Below are positions 16,604-26,280 of a stretch of 64,000 bases of DNA, one piece after another (position 1 is the stretch's first letter; every line of letters begins with the position of its first letter). Under the pieces are notes generated by a model. That model was not told the origin of the DNA and made no database searches. It saw nothing but the letters and a program-made list of their open reading frames with translations. The stretch is from Lachnospiraceae bacterium. GTDB taxonomy: Bacteria > Bacillota > Clostridia > Lachnospirales > Lachnospiraceae. A program made the position numbers and the translations under genes. The DNA lies in the NCBI GenBank assembly GCA_017412055.1, contig JAFQOW010000040.1:1-64000 (forward strand). The letters are read 5' to 3'.

Positions 16604-17404
16604 TCAAATTTCACCAGCAAACTCTACAAGCTCTTTAATAATAACATCTATACTTTCATCCAACCATCTTTTATCTGACATATCAAGAGTTTTAATGTAT
16701 GATTTATCACTAAACGTAAACTTCAATCTATTAACAATATCCTCTCCATTATTTTCTCTCATAGTACTATCAGAAAAAACATATGCATCTAGCGCTATTA
16801 TAAATTTTTCTTTATTAATAACATCCTTCAAATAATACATATCGTATACATCTTTATATCTTGTTGAAAATGGTCCAAACTTTAATAATGAACGCAATTT
16901 TTCAGCTAGCATCTGTTCATCAGAATTAATTAATAAACTAGCACCTTCATCATCATACATAATATCAAAACAATACTCTTCTTGTTCAAGTTCAAATCGA
17001 TTATGTACTCCTAAATCTATTTTACTTCTAACCTGATTTCCATAACTATCTTCTAACAAAATATATATCTGTTTTCCACTATAATCTTGCTGTCTTAGCT
17101 CCTCTATTTTACCTATTCTACTAATTCTTATACCATCAAGACAGTTTAATTTACTTATAAATAAATCTATAGACTCATCCGCCAATGAATACTTAATAAA
17201 ATCAATATCCAAATCTTGGGTTGCTCTTCGTACATTATTTGTCTTGCTACGCATAACGACACCGCCTTTGACTGTGATATTTCTATTCAATGGTCCAATT
17301 GCCAACGCTTTTAATACAATGTCCTGGCAAACTTTAGCTGACGCCTTAACTCCTTTGTATCCATTCTCATTTGCTTCTTCAATTAGCTTTTGTATATTAA
17401 TCAT
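16604..17404 (-). CDS. abiEii: AbiEii-type nucleotidyltransferase toxin
   Basis: A 266-residue protein of the AbiEii/AbiGii family. It has the nucleotidyltransferase-like start VKGGVVMRSKTNNVRRATQD directly before LDIDF (D-x-D catalytic pair), a central KIDLGV, and EQMLAEKLRSLLKFG with ARYKD-like STRYKDVYDMYYL, which is typical of the family. AbiE toxins are bacteriostatic and act in phage-related defence or stabilisation (type IV toxin-antitoxin). ATG starts directly after the stop of the partner gene, behind GGGAGG. The pair is in the usual antitoxin-toxin order. Confidence 0.88.
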   Translation of the reverse strand: MINIQKLIEEANENGYKGVKASAKVCQDIVLKALAIGPLNRNITVKGGVVMRSKTNNVRRATQDLDIDFIKYSLADESIDLFISKLNCLDGIRISRIGKIEELRQQDYSGKQIYILLEDSYGNQVRSKIDLGVHNRFELEQEEYCFDIMYDDEGASLLINSDEQMLAEKLRSLLKFGPFSTRYKDVYDMYYLKDVINKEKFIIALDAYVFSDSTMRENNGEDIVNRLKFTFSDKSYIKTLDMSDKRWLDESIDVIIKELVEFAGEI

Positions 17405-17947
17405 CTAGAGAACCTCCCTTCGAAGTACTTCCATTACCATATTTGTCTTAGGTAATTCATAAGCATATTCCGCTACTAATCCCATATCCAATTCACCGAC
17501 AAGCTTTCTATAATTTACAATCAATTCCTTATACAAATCAAAAGGAAACTTTCTTTTATTTCGTATTAATTCTACAAGAAGACGTTCTCTATTGTATATT
17601 GATATATTTACCCCGTCATACTGCAACAAAGTTTTTCCCTTATCAAAAGCGTCACTATTTTCATAAAATTGCTTCACCCTTGTATCACTTATTTTTCTAG
17701 TATTTTTTGGCGTTGCCATATGATAATAATCCGGAATTGTGTCAGTTAATCCATAGTAGTAAAAAGCACTATTAAGAGTTATAATCGCATTTGGGTATTT
17801 TTTTGAAATAATCTCCAATTCTGGTACATATTTTTTATCAGAATAAATTCCTTTTTCTTTTATGAATAATTCCCCACTATCAATACTTTTTCTTATTTTA
17901 TAATCAGTTCCATATTTTTCTATACATTCTTGATAAGACAATAACAT
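17405..17947 (-). CDS. abiEi: AbiEi-type transcriptional regulator / antitoxin
   Basis: A 180-residue protein. The N-terminal part resembles a small winged helix (LSYQECIEKYGTDYKIRKSI, then the GELFIKEKGIY wing), and the rest has the AbiEi pattern NAIITLNSAFYYYGLTDTIP and YNRERLLVELIRN. AbiEi proteins repress their own operon by binding inverted repeats at the promoter and neutralise AbiEii without lasting contact. Start chosen is ATG 17947 behind AAGGTGGG; an in-frame TTG at 17974 has no ribosome site. AT-rich inverted repeats precede the gene. Confidence 0.85.
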   Translation of the reverse strand: MLLSYQECIEKYGTDYKIRKSIDSGELFIKEKGIYSDKKYVPELEIISKKYPNAIITLNSAFYYYGLTDTIPDYYHMATPKNTRKISDTRVKQFYENSDAFDKGKTLLQYDGVNISIYNRERLLVELIRNKRKFPFDLYKELIVNYRKLVGELDMGLVAEYAYELPKTNMVMEVLRREVL

Positions 17948-17978
17948 ACTATATCCCACCTTCTTTTTATACAAACAT

Positions 17979-18041
17979 AGGTATTTTTTATATTTTTACC
18001 TGCATTTACTTAAATTATATCACAATCAAACAAATAGTCAA
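17979..18041 (-). promoter_or_regulatory. Promoter and inverted repeat of the abiE operon
   Basis: Minus strand TTGACT (18036-18041) and TATAAT (18014-18019) are separated by 16 bases. Just downstream AGGTAAAAATA and AATACCT (17979-18001) form an imperfect inverted repeat, a likely AbiEi operator. Confidence 0.6.
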
Positions 18042-18054
18042 TATTCAATTTAAG

Positions 18055-18091
18055 AAAAGGTAGGTAATATTCCTATTTTTACCTACCTTTT
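18055..18091. repeat. Inverted repeat upstream of the abiE promoter
   Basis: AAAAGGTAGGTAA and TTACCTACCTTTT form a 13 bp perfect stem. It shares the half site AGGTA with the repeat at 17979-18001, so it may be a second AbiEi site. It could also act as a terminator for the upstream region, although no gene ends here on the minus strand. Confidence 0.6.
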
Positions 18092-18191
18092 CTTCTAAAA
18101 CCACCATTCAATCATTACCGTAATGTAAATTTTTCAACTCCCGAAATAAGCAATTCTTCTATATTCCATTCCTAAAAAAATTCCTTATCTA

Positions 18192-21113
18192 TTATTCTCC
18201 CTCATACGACCCGTGGCTTAGCATATTATATATCTGCTCCTGACTTCCCCAATAGTATCGCGGCTTATCGTCTTTTTCATAGGAAACCAAAAATTTTCCT
18301 TTAATTTGCGAAGATATGTCTATCTTTTTTCCATCCTTTAATTCTATCACAATCCAACTTGTAGATGTTGTAACTCCTCCATCAGTCTTCTCTACATCAT
18401 ATATTTGATTGTAATAATCTAGAAATTCTATAATATCCAACTCTTTATTATCATTGAATTCAGGTCCATCATAATAAACCCTTGCCACATCCTCTGCCTT
18501 AATCTTAGGTATTCCACTCATATAGCTTATCCACCATATCAAAAGGCCTATAATAGCAACTGCAATTATGATAATTATAATCCTCTTATTTTTCTTAACT
18601 GTAGCCTCATCCTTTTTCATCTTCTGATATCGAACTCTCTTATATATCTCATAACAAAACTCCATATCCTCCACATTGCCATCATTATTAGAAAACGCTA
18701 TCTCCTTTACGATATCCATATACCTATTCCACTCTTCTACTGAAACCTCTGGAAATGTTTTTATTAACACTTCCTTATAGGCTTCATCTGTATGTTTGGA
18801 ACCCATTAGCTTTCCCTTCTTCTTAAGCTTAAAATAAAGATTTCGATTAATGGTTTTTATAACTCTTATAATTCTCTTTTTTTCTACAAGAAGTCTAAGC
18901 TTTTCTTCCTTTAATCTATAGTACCTTAAAATCATATAGATACCTAAAGGCAATAAAATGGCCAATGCCGCTACTACAAGAACCTTTACAAATATATTTC
19001 CTCTTAGAGCATCATTATTTGTACCATAATATCCTGCTCCCTTTGTAGACTCTTCTTCCTTTCCTCCTACTCCGGAAACTGATGAAGAAGCATTCTCATC
19101 TTCTGAAGTTGTCAGCTCACTTGATGACATGTCTTCTGAGGTTGACTCATCTGTCTCATCAGGTAAAGTGCTACTGTCAGTTGTGTCACCTTTATCTGTT
19201 TCTGTTTCATCACCAGAGAGCTCTCCATTAGGGTTTCTTCCATCATAGAATGTCGTAGTTACCTCCAATGGAACCCAACCAAATCTATCAAGATATATTT
19301 CCACCCAGGCATGAGCCGCATTATCCTTTACTATACCCATATAATCATCATCAGCTATTTTAAAATCAGATTCATCCACATAATAGCCTGACACATATCT
19401 AGCAGGCACTCCCATTTCTCTAAGGATAAGCGTAGCCGCACTGGCATAATGCATACAGTAGCCTTCTTTGCTAACAGATACAAAATATTCAATAGGCTCT
19501 GCATTTCTAGGAAGTGTAGGTGGTTCAAGTGTATAATTCATATTTTTAGCCATCCACTCTGCTACCACTTTAGCCGCACGAGCTCTTAAAGTATTTTCTC
19601 CAGGCACACCTTCCATTGTCTGTAAATTATTTTTAAACTTTAATTCATGTGCTATATCCAGTATACCTTCCATTCCTCCTGGCACTGAAAGATAATTATC
19701 ACACACATATTCCTCGTACCATTTCTCCCAGTCCTCTTTAAACTCTACGAACGGCATATTGCTATACTCTTCATAATCTAGTTTTTCATGATTTACCAGA
19801 TATGATATCTTTGTTAATTCCTTTTCCTTCTTGTAGTACACTCCACCTTCTATATCTATTCCGCTATATACATCTGCAAAATAAGGCACATATGCCACCT
19901 TATTATTTTTCTTTAAATATTCTAATGTGACTTTTACTGGATACAATTCCTTAGAGGATAAAGACGCATAATAATTTTCAATACCCTTTTTGCCCATTAA
20001 AGATATATTTTCTTTTACTTCCTCCACATCAAAGCCTGCTTCTTTTACAGCTTTTTCAAAATCATCTCCATCATTAAGCCACCTTCCGCCAACATACTGT
20101 GCTCCATAGAAGCCCTTTATATACATTGTATCCTTAGGCATCCTATCTGCGTACATCTTAAACACAGGAACATTTTTAAAGGATAATGCCATATTAGATA
20201 TGATTTCTCCGTTCTTATTTTTGTTCCAAAGGTTATCTCCAATGCTTTGAATTAGTTCTGAAATAGAAAAATTATCAATCAAATCTTTTTGAATTTGCTT
20301 AACATTTGAAGAGTACTTAAGTGCATCATTTACAGAGGAAGACACCATAATTTTCATACTCAAGCTTCCTATAACTACAGCTGCACCTACACATAACATA
20401 TACATATATTTTTTTCTTATAGAAACAGCTATCCTCTCTTTCACAGACGCTGCAAAATCGACCTTGTCGTATTCTAAAGCATTTGCAAGCAGAATACCCA
20501 CAAACATAATCAAAAAGCCCTTAACCGAAGGTGCATAGCCTACAGTAACCTCTATACCTATTACAAATATAGAAATAAGCGAAAAAAGCAATCTCTTACC
20601 CATACACTTAGAAAGCCATACAGCCATAAATATAAGCACTATAAATATAAATCCAACACCCAAATCCACACTGTTAATCTTAGAGGTGCTAATTTTTATT
20701 CCAGTCTTATAATATACATTCCATTTCTGGATATATTCTGAAGCAAAGTTAATAAGCCCACCAACTACCTTTTCACCACCCTTAAACATAAAAAGGTATA
20801 TACTTACAAGGCCTGCTCCTACAAATGGAACACAAGCCTTAATTAAGCCCTTATACTTATTTCTAGTAGAATCTATAAACTCCATTATTCCACTTACAAT
20901 GCCAGCCACGACTATACAATCCAAAGCTCCTCTTATACTCATTTCACCAAAACCAAAGATATCCTTTAGCATAGTGCGTCCGGCCCAAGTAAAAATAAGC
21001 ACAAAAAACACATCAAGAATTATATTAAATAATCTCCTACCAGCGTCTATCTCATATTCTGCTTTAGCTTCCTGCCCTACCCAAGTGGCAAGCTTTACCT
21101 TTTTCCTACTCAT
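18192..21113 (-). CDS. Membrane transglutaminase-like protein with extra C-terminal module
   Basis: A 973-residue protein. N-terminal helices (~30-260) lead to an extracytoplasmic part with a transglutaminase-like core: GYCMHYASAATLILREMGVP (Cys553), AHAWVEIYL (His601), WVPLEVT, where the usual Asp is Glu617. A Ser/Thr/Glu linker (~625-690), a helix (708-729), a DUF4129-like cytoplasmic stretch, another helix (844-864) and a ~100-residue module (871-968) follow. The module closely resembles residues 37-132 of the protein at 37684-38964. It belongs to the common MoxR-DUF58-transglutaminase operon, whose exact role in envelope protein maturation is unclear. ATG starts 5 bases after the DUF58 stop. 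Confidence 0.9.
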   Translation of the reverse strand: MSRKKVKLATWVGQEAKAEYEIDAGRRLFNIILDVFFVLIFTWAGRTMLKDIFGFGEMSIRGALDCIVVAGIVSGIMEFIDSTRNKYKGLIKACVPFVGAGLVSIYLFMFKGGEKVVGGLINFASEYIQKWNVYYKTGIKISTSKINSVDLGVGFIFIVLIFMAVWLSKCMGKRLLFSLISIFVIGIEVTVGYAPSVKGFLIMFVGILLANALEYDKVDFAASVKERIAVSIRKKYMYMLCVGAAVVIGSLSMKIMVSSSVNDALKYSSNVKQIQKDLIDNFSISELIQSIGDNLWNKNKNGEIISNMALSFKNVPVFKMYADRMPKDTMYIKGFYGAQYVGGRWLNDGDDFEKAVKEAGFDVEEVKENISLMGKKGIENYYASLSSKELYPVKVTLEYLKKNNKVAYVPYFADVYSGIDIEGGVYYKKEKELTKISYLVNHEKLDYEEYSNMPFVEFKEDWEKWYEEYVCDNYLSVPGGMEGILDIAHELKFKNNLQTMEGVPGENTLRARAAKVVAEWMAKNMNYTLEPPTLPRNAEPIEYFVSVSKEGYCMHYASAATLILREMGVPARYVSGYYVDESDFKIADDDYMGIVKDNAAHAWVEIYLDRFGWVPLEVTTTFYDGRNPNGELSGDETETDKGDTTDSSTLPDETDESTSEDMSSSELTTSEDENASSSVSGVGGKEEESTKGAGYYGTNNDALRGNIFVKVLVVAALAILLPLGIYMILRYYRLKEEKLRLLVEKKRIIRVIKTINRNLYFKLKKKGKLMGSKHTDEAYKEVLIKTFPEVSVEEWNRYMDIVKEIAFSNNDGNVEDMEFCYEIYKRVRYQKMKKDEATVKKNKRIIIIIIAVAIIGLLIWWISYMSGIPKIKAEDVARVYYDGPEFNDNKELDIIEFLDYYNQIYDVEKTDGGVTTSTSWIVIELKDGKKIDISSQIKGKFLVSYEKDDKPRYYWGSQEQIYNMLSHGSYEGE

Positions 21114-21117
21114 ACCC

Positions 21118-22212
21118 TTACAACAATATCTCCGTAGATGATATTTCCTTCTCTAAATCCTTAATAGCATATTTTTTTATAAATTCATCCTGTTTCTTAA
21201 GCACTAGTTCCTCATCTAATGCTAGCTTCCAAATATATGGCTCCATATAATATTTCTCACCATATCTAACTGATATATCCTCTTTGTTAGTCTCCCATTT
21301 ATTTTTCATAGCAAGCTCTATAAAATAATACAAACTTGCCTCATTATCTATTTTCACACGAGTTATATCCATATCTGCTTCGCTATACCACGCCACATAA
21401 TGCATACAGCCAGCATCCATAAGAGAAAATGAAATGCTTGACGCAATCTCTATAAATGAAATCATATTTTTCCTATGGGCTTTATCACCCTTAAAATCTA
21501 AAAACAAAACTACTGGACATGACCTAGGCATAGAATTTTCCTTAACCATCAATTCATCCTGCTTAGCACTCATCTTCCAATGAATATTTTGAAGTCTATC
21601 TCCAGCCTTAAATTCTCTTATCTGCAAAAGCTCACTATTATCGTGACCTGCTCTGCTATCCTCATAAGTATCTGACTCACCATAAAAATGCTTTGTCCCT
21701 TCCGTAAGTGTTATAGGCACATCATGAATATTTGGCATAACCTGTATATTCTTCCACTTGCGAACCTTTACATTTCTATATAAAAGACCAGTAATATCAT
21801 ATACTCTAAGAGCCTTAAAAGTAATTTCATAATTCCCTGGACTACTAAATGAAATATTGCTCTCATAAGCATGAGTACCCTTTAGCAAGGCCGCCACCTT
21901 CATAACATACTTCTTTTTCTTTTTAAGCAAGGTATCCTCAACATATATAATTGCCTTCAATCTGCTTATCTGCAAAAAGCCTTTATTAGTTATGACAAGC
22001 TTTACAAGATTACTCTTTCCTTCCTCCGAGATTCCTATTGGTATCTTTATAGAACCCTTTATAGTATATTTTCTATACAATAAAATAAAGAACGACAAAA
22101 CAAATAACACTGACGCCATATACGCCAATGTCATAAATCCTGCGTTCTCATACATCCAACCCATATAGGCCAAATACATTATTAAAACTAATAAAAACCC
22201 AAAACTAAACAC
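21118..22212 (-). CDS. DUF58 family membrane-associated protein
   Basis: A 364-residue protein. Two N-terminal hydrophobic helices (~3-45) are followed by a beta-rich domain and the DUF58 signature REFKAGDRLQNIHWKMSAK (~200-220), with LMVKE after it and a VWA-like VVLFLDFKGD. DUF58 proteins are co-encoded with MoxR AAA+ ATPases and are thought to be their partners in assembling surface or respiratory complexes. The start is GTG and overlaps the moxR-type stop by 8 bases, so translation is coupled. A site AGAAGG is present upstream. Confidence 0.9.
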   Translation of the reverse strand: MFSFGFLLVLIMYLAYMGWMYENAGFMTLAYMASVLFVLSFFILLYRKYTIKGSIKIPIGISEEGKSNLVKLVITNKGFLQISRLKAIIYVEDTLLKKKKKYVMKVAALLKGTHAYESNISFSSPGNYEITFKALRVYDITGLLYRNVKVRKWKNIQVMPNIHDVPITLTEGTKHFYGESDTYEDSRAGHDNSELLQIREFKAGDRLQNIHWKMSAKQDELMVKENSMPRSCPVVLFLDFKGDKAHRKNMISFIEIASSISFSLMDAGCMHYVAWYSEADMDITRVKIDNEASLYYFIELAMKNKWETNKEDISVRYGEKYYMEPYIWKLALDEELVLKKQDEFIKKYAIKDLEKEISSTEILL

Positions 22213-23164
22213 TATACTCTACCTTCTGCATATATGATGCAGGCTGCTTCACCTGCGACAAAATCTCCTCTAAAACTGCACTCTCTGTAACACGTGCAAC
22301 TCTTGCCTTAGTATTTAAAAGTATTCTATGCTTCGCAACATCTGAAAATATCGCTACTACATCCTCAGGCAATACATAATTTCTGCCCTTAATATATGCC
22401 CATGCCTTTGCCATCTTAACACAAGCAATTGAACCTCTAGGGCTTAATCCAAGCTGTACATATGCATGGTCTCTTGTAGCAGATGAGAGCATAGCGATAT
22501 ATGCATACAGCTTATCACTTATATGAATAGCTTCCACTTCATTCTTCATTTCCATAAGCTGTTCTTTACTTAATATCGGTTTAACTTCTGTGATACTAGA
22601 TGTACTCTTACCCTTAAGAATTTCCACTTCATCCTTAAGTTCAGGATAACCCATACTTACACAAATCATAAATCTATCAAGCTGCGCCTCTGGAAGAAGC
22701 TGTGTTCCTGCACTTCCCTTTGGATTCTGAGTAGCCATTACCACAAAAGGACTTGGAACCTCTCTCGTCTCACCCTCTATAGTAACCTTCTGCTCCTCCA
22801 TTACCTCTAAAAGAGCCGACTGTGTCTTTGGCGAAGTTCTATTTATTTCATCTGCCAAAAACAAATTACACATAATAGCTCCTGGATAATATACAAATCT
22901 TCCAGTTTCCTTCTGATACATATTAAAACCTAAAATATCTGCCGGCATTACATCTGGTGTAAACTGCATTCTCTTATCTGCTAATGATAATGCCTTAGAA
23001 AATGCAATAGCAAGGGTAGTTTTACCCACTCCTGGAACATCCTCTATAAGAACATGTCCACCTGCTAAAATAGATGCAAAAACCTTGCTTATACATTCAT
23101 CTTTACCAGTAATTGCTTTTCTTACTTCATTTAATACCTTATCTACATTTACATTGTTCCCCAT
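22205..23164 (-). CDS. MoxR-family AAA+ ATPase
   Basis: A 319-residue AAA+ protein: Walker A GVGKTTLA (~41-50), Walker B region LFLADEINRTSPKTQSALLE, sensor motif VMATQNPKGSAGTQLLPEAQ, sensor 2 GLSPRGSIACVKMAKAWA. MoxR ATPases work as chaperones that insert cofactors or remodel VWA-type partner proteins; here the partners would be the DUF58 and transglutaminase proteins encoded directly after it with overlapping or 5-base junctions. The start ATG follows AAGGAG. The gene lies 10 bases after the small membrane protein gene and may share its promoter. Confidence 0.95.
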   Translation of the reverse strand: MGNNVNVDKVLNEVRKAITGKDECISKVFASILAGGHVLIEDVPGVGKTTLAIAFSKALSLADKRMQFTPDVMPADILGFNMYQKETGRFVYYPGAIMCNLFLADEINRTSPKTQSALLEVMEEQKVTIEGETREVPSPFVVMATQNPKGSAGTQLLPEAQLDRFMICVSMGYPELKDEVEILKGKSTSSITEVKPILSKEQLMEMKNEVEAIHISDKLYAYIAMLSSATRDHAYVQLGLSPRGSIACVKMAKAWAYIKGRNYVLPEDVVAIFSDVAKHRILLNTKARVARVTESAVLEEILSQVKQPASYMQKVEYSV

Positions 23165-23174
23165 ACCAGTCTCC

Positions 23175-23660
23175 TTACTTACCTGCTTTCTTAGCAGCCT
23201 TTGCCGCTTCTTTAGCAGCCTGCTTTTCAGCCTTTATCTGTGCCTTTCTCTTCTTAGGGTCTGTCTCTACAACAGGTCCTCTGATTCTCTTAGCACCTGT
23301 CACATATATACCACTAACTGTAGCCTTAACCTCCTGCTTTGGTGCAAGAGTTTCATATACCTTAGCATCACATATAAGAGACATTACTCTTGGTCCTACC
23401 TTTACCTTAAGAATAGGTAGCTTCGCACGTCTTAAATACTTAGGTGTCTGTTCTGTAACTATCTTAGGTAATCCAGCTTCCGAAAGCTTCATCCTCTTCA
23501 TATCAATAATGAAAAAGTTCATAGTCTGCGCTGCAGCATCTATCTGTGCCTGATTAGCCTCCTGCTTCTTCTGCATCCTCTTACCTACAAAGTACAATGC
23601 GATAAGAGCACCTACAATAACTGCAAGAATTATTATTAAAACAATCAAAAATATTGGCAT
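23175..23660 (-). CDS. Small membrane-anchored protein of unknown function
   Basis: A 161-residue protein with one strong N-terminal helix (PIFLIVLIIILAVIVGALIA), a middle part containing KLPILKVKVGPRVMSLICD, and a Lys/Ala-rich coiled tail (AKEAAKAAKK). No enzymatic motif is visible. The topology suggests a membrane anchor with a basic cytoplasmic C-terminus. It is encoded 10 bases before the MoxR ATPase gene with a strong Shine-Dalgarno (GGGAGG), so it probably belongs to that operon and may act in the same process. I do not recognise the family. Confidence 0.75.
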   Translation of the reverse strand: MPIFLIVLIIILAVIVGALIALYFVGKRMQKKQEANQAQIDAAAQTMNFFIIDMKRMKLSEAGLPKIVTEQTPKYLRRAKLPILKVKVGPRVMSLICDAKVYETLAPKQEVKATVSGIYVTGAKRIRGPVVETDPKKRKAQIKAEKQAAKEAAKAAKKAGK

Positions 23661-23745
23661 ATTTTTCCTCCCATATCCTTATATCATTTTGGTAAAATTT
23701 ATCTAAATTATTTTATCACTTTAGCTTACAAAAAACAACGACTTT

Positions 23746-24480
23746 TTACACAAGCTCCTTATTTTTCATAACCATCTCTTTAACAATGTCATGAACATGT
23801 GCTCCAAGATGCTTCTTCTCTTCCTTAGAAAGCTCCGTAGTCTCAATAGGGTTTCCATATTCAATAATTACATGAGCCTTCTTTACTCTCGGCTTATGAT
23901 CCTCAAAGCAAGCACTTGAATTATTGATAGCAACTGGAACTATAGGCGCACCACTCTTCTCTGCCAGCTTAAAGCTTCCTTCCTTAAACTCAATCATAGC
24001 ATCATCTGTTTTAGCTCTTGTTCCTTCAGGATATATAAACATCGATATACCATTTTTCATCTGTTCTACACCTGCAAGAATGGTCTTAAGTCCCTCCTTA
24101 ATATTATCTCTATCAAGGAATAAGCAGTTCATAAGTCTCATCCAATGATTAAGAAATGGATATTTCTTCATCTCCTTCTTAGACACAAATCCCATAAGAG
24201 GTGGAAGAATTGAATAATTGATAAGTATATCAAAGATGCTTCTATGGTTGCCTACATACAAAACAGCTCTGTCTTTTGGAACATTCTCCAACCCTATAAC
24301 ATCTATCTTAGTACCTGCTATAAATAAGCACGTCTTAAGTACCCATTGTACGATAGAATAGCTTATTCTGGCTTTTGCTTTTTTACTAAATAATCCAATA
24401 ATAAATAAAACAAAAAATATCACTATACTCGCTATAAAAAATAGTCCGATGAACAATAATATTAGCAAAAATCGTATCAT
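23746..24480 (-). CDS. plsC: 1-acyl-sn-glycerol-3-phosphate acyltransferase
   Basis: A 244-residue PlsC-family enzyme: N-terminal membrane helix (~2-30), the catalytic NHRSIFD (NHx4D motif), MFIYPEGTRA (EGTR motif), and GAPIVPVAI. It transfers an acyl chain to lysophosphatidic acid at the membrane, making phosphatidic acid for phospholipid synthesis. Start chosen is ATG 24480 behind AAGGAGAG; a longer in-frame start at 24513 has no ribosome site. It is on the same strand as the MoxR cluster 85 bases downstream but may have its own promoter. Confidence 0.93.
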   Translation of the reverse strand: MIRFLLILLFIGLFFIASIVIFFVLFIIGLFSKKAKARISYSIVQWVLKTCLFIAGTKIDVIGLENVPKDRAVLYVGNHRSIFDILINYSILPPLMGFVSKKEMKKYPFLNHWMRLMNCLFLDRDNIKEGLKTILAGVEQMKNGISMFIYPEGTRAKTDDAMIEFKEGSFKLAEKSGAPIVPVAINNSSACFEDHKPRVKKAHVIIEYGNPIETTELSKEEKKHLGAHVHDIVKEMVMKNKELV

Positions 24481-24571
24481 ATATCTCTCCTTCGTTGCAC
24501 ATATCATTTGCATATGCTCAAAAAATCACTAAAAATAGTATACACAATACTTCCAAAATTTACAATAATTT

Positions 24572-24600
24572 TTGACTTCATAGTTAAAATGGAGTAAGAT
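24572..24600 (+). promoter_or_regulatory. Candidate sigma-A promoter of pncB
   Basis: TTGACT and TAAGAT with a 17-base spacer, about 100 bases before the start codon. The leader between holds two copies of ATATTTTTATA and is very AT-rich. Confidence 0.5.
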
Positions 24601-24702
24601 ACATATCAGAGGTATTATGTGATATTTATATAACGATATTTTTATAATCATATTTTTATAACTTATCATGTCTACAATATAAAAACTTTATGGAGGTATA
24701 TT

Positions 24703-26151
24703 ATGGCACGAAATTTAACTTTACTTACGGACCTTTATCAGCTCACTATGATGCAAGGCTATTTTAAAAACAACATCAACAAAAGAGTTATTTTTGATTT
24801 ATTCTATAGAACAAATCCATCTGGTGGTGGATACGCTATTACATGTGGTCTGGAGCAGGTTATTGAATATATTAAAAATCTTCGTTTCACATATGAAGAT
24901 ATCGAATATCTTCGCGACTTATCCATATTTGATGAAGATTTTTTAACCTACCTTAGCTCCTTCCATTTTTCAGGAGACATATTTGCTATTCCAGAAGGTA
25001 CTGTTGTCTTTCCAAAAGAACCACTTCTCAAGGTAATCGCACCTATTATGGAGGCACAGCTTATAGAGACCTCTCTTCTTAATATTGTAAATCATCAAAG
25101 CCTTATAGCTACAAAGGCTGCTCGTGTTTGCTATGCAGCTAACGGTGACGGCGTTATGGAATTTGGTTTAAGAAGAGCTCAGGGACCTGACGCAGGTATA
25201 TATGGCGCAAGAGCTGCCGTTATCGCAGGTTGTGTAGGCACCTCTAATGTCCTTACAGGAAAGCTTTGGAATATGCCAATAAAGGGCACTCACGCTCACA
25301 GCTGGATAATGAGTTTCAAAGATGAATACACAGCCTTTAAAACATACGCAGACCTTTATCCACACGCATGCATTCTTCTTGTGGACACTTACGATACACT
25401 TCATTCTGGTGTGCCAAATGCTATAAAAGTATTTACTGAGCTTAGAGAAAAAGGAATTGAACTTAAAAACTACGGAATCAGATTGGACAGCGGTGACCTT
25501 GCATATCTTTCTAAAAAGGCACGTATAATGCTTGACGAAGCAGGCTTCACAGATGCTATCATCTCAGCTTCCAGCGACTTAGACGAATATCTTATCGACA
25601 GTTTAAAGGCACAGGGCGCAAAGATTACTTCTTGGGGTGTAGGTACAAACCTTATCACTTCAAAGGATTGTCCAGCATTTGGCGGTGTATATAAGCTTGC
25701 TGCTATTTGGGATGATGAAAAGGATGATTTTGTTCCTAAGATAAAGCTATCTGAAAATACAGCCAAGATTACAAATCCAGGTAATAAAACTGTATACCGA
25801 TTATACGACAAAGAATCTGGAAAGCTTCGCGCAGACCTTATAGCCTTATCAGGCGAAGTCTTTGATGAAAATAATGATTTAACAATTTTTGACCCAGTGG
25901 AAACATGGAAAAAGACAACCTTACAGGGCGGCACTTACACTATAAGAGAGCTTCCTGTACAAATCTTCAAAAACGGAATCTGCACATATGAATCTCCAAC
26001 TATTGAGGAAATCTGCGATTACTGTAAAAAGGAACAGGAAACACTTTGGGAGGAAAGCAGACGACTTGTTAATCCTCATAAGGTATATGTGGATTTATCA
26101 GATAAGCTGTTTGATATGAAGAAGGAATTGTTATCGGAATATAGTAGATAA
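24703..26151 (+). CDS. pncB: Nicotinate phosphoribosyltransferase
   Basis: A 482-residue enzyme of the Gram-positive PncB type. It begins LTLLTDLYQLTMMQGYF, and has EFGLRRAQGPDAGIYGARAA, GTHAHSWIMSF (phosphorylated-His region), LLVDTYDT, YGIRLDSGDLAYLSKKAR and SWGVGTNLITS, all family hallmarks. It makes nicotinate mononucleotide from nicotinate and PRPP with ATP in NAD salvage. It is transcribed alone and ends before two tandem hairpins. Start: ATG behind GGAGG. Confidence 0.97.
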   Translation: MARNLTLLTDLYQLTMMQGYFKNNINKRVIFDLFYRTNPSGGGYAITCGLEQVIEYIKNLRFTYEDIEYLRDLSIFDEDFLTYLSSFHFSGDIFAIPEGTVVFPKEPLLKVIAPIMEAQLIETSLLNIVNHQSLIATKAARVCYAANGDGVMEFGLRRAQGPDAGIYGARAAVIAGCVGTSNVLTGKLWNMPIKGTHAHSWIMSFKDEYTAFKTYADLYPHACILLVDTYDTLHSGVPNAIKVFTELREKGIELKNYGIRLDSGDLAYLSKKARIMLDEAGFTDAIISASSDLDEYLIDSLKAQGAKITSWGVGTNLITSKDCPAFGGVYKLAAIWDDEKDDFVPKIKLSENTAKITNPGNKTVYRLYDKESGKLRADLIALSGEVFDENNDLTIFDPVETWKKTTLQGGTYTIRELPVQIFKNGICTYESPTIEEICDYCKKEQETLWEESRRLVNPHKVYVDLSDKLFDMKKELLSEYSR

Positions 26152-26167
26152 CCTAATTTTTAAAAAT

Positions 26168-26234
26168 CATAATTGTGCTACAGCTACAATTATGCTAAAA
26201 GACCACTTCCAAAAATAAACGGAAGTGGTCTTTA
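26168..26234 (+). terminator. Tandem hairpins after pncB
   Basis: CATAATTGT/ACAATTATG (26168-26194) precedes a classic terminator, AAGACCACTTCC with GGAAGTGGTCTT and a T-run (26199-26234). The A-run on the other side allows it to serve the convergent gene too. Confidence 0.88.
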
Positions 26235-26280
26235 TTCTTTAATTAATCATTGTGCAAATTTATACATAAATGCTGCACAT

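Noticed and set aside
16604-18091. Larger mobile defence island around abiE
   Set aside because: No integrase, transposase, direct-repeat ends or other defence genes lie beside the pair.
18192-21113. Frameshifted fusion of two genes in the 973-residue protein
   Set aside because: The frame is continuous, the junction has a normal linker and membrane helix, and no ribosome site for an independent second gene is visible.
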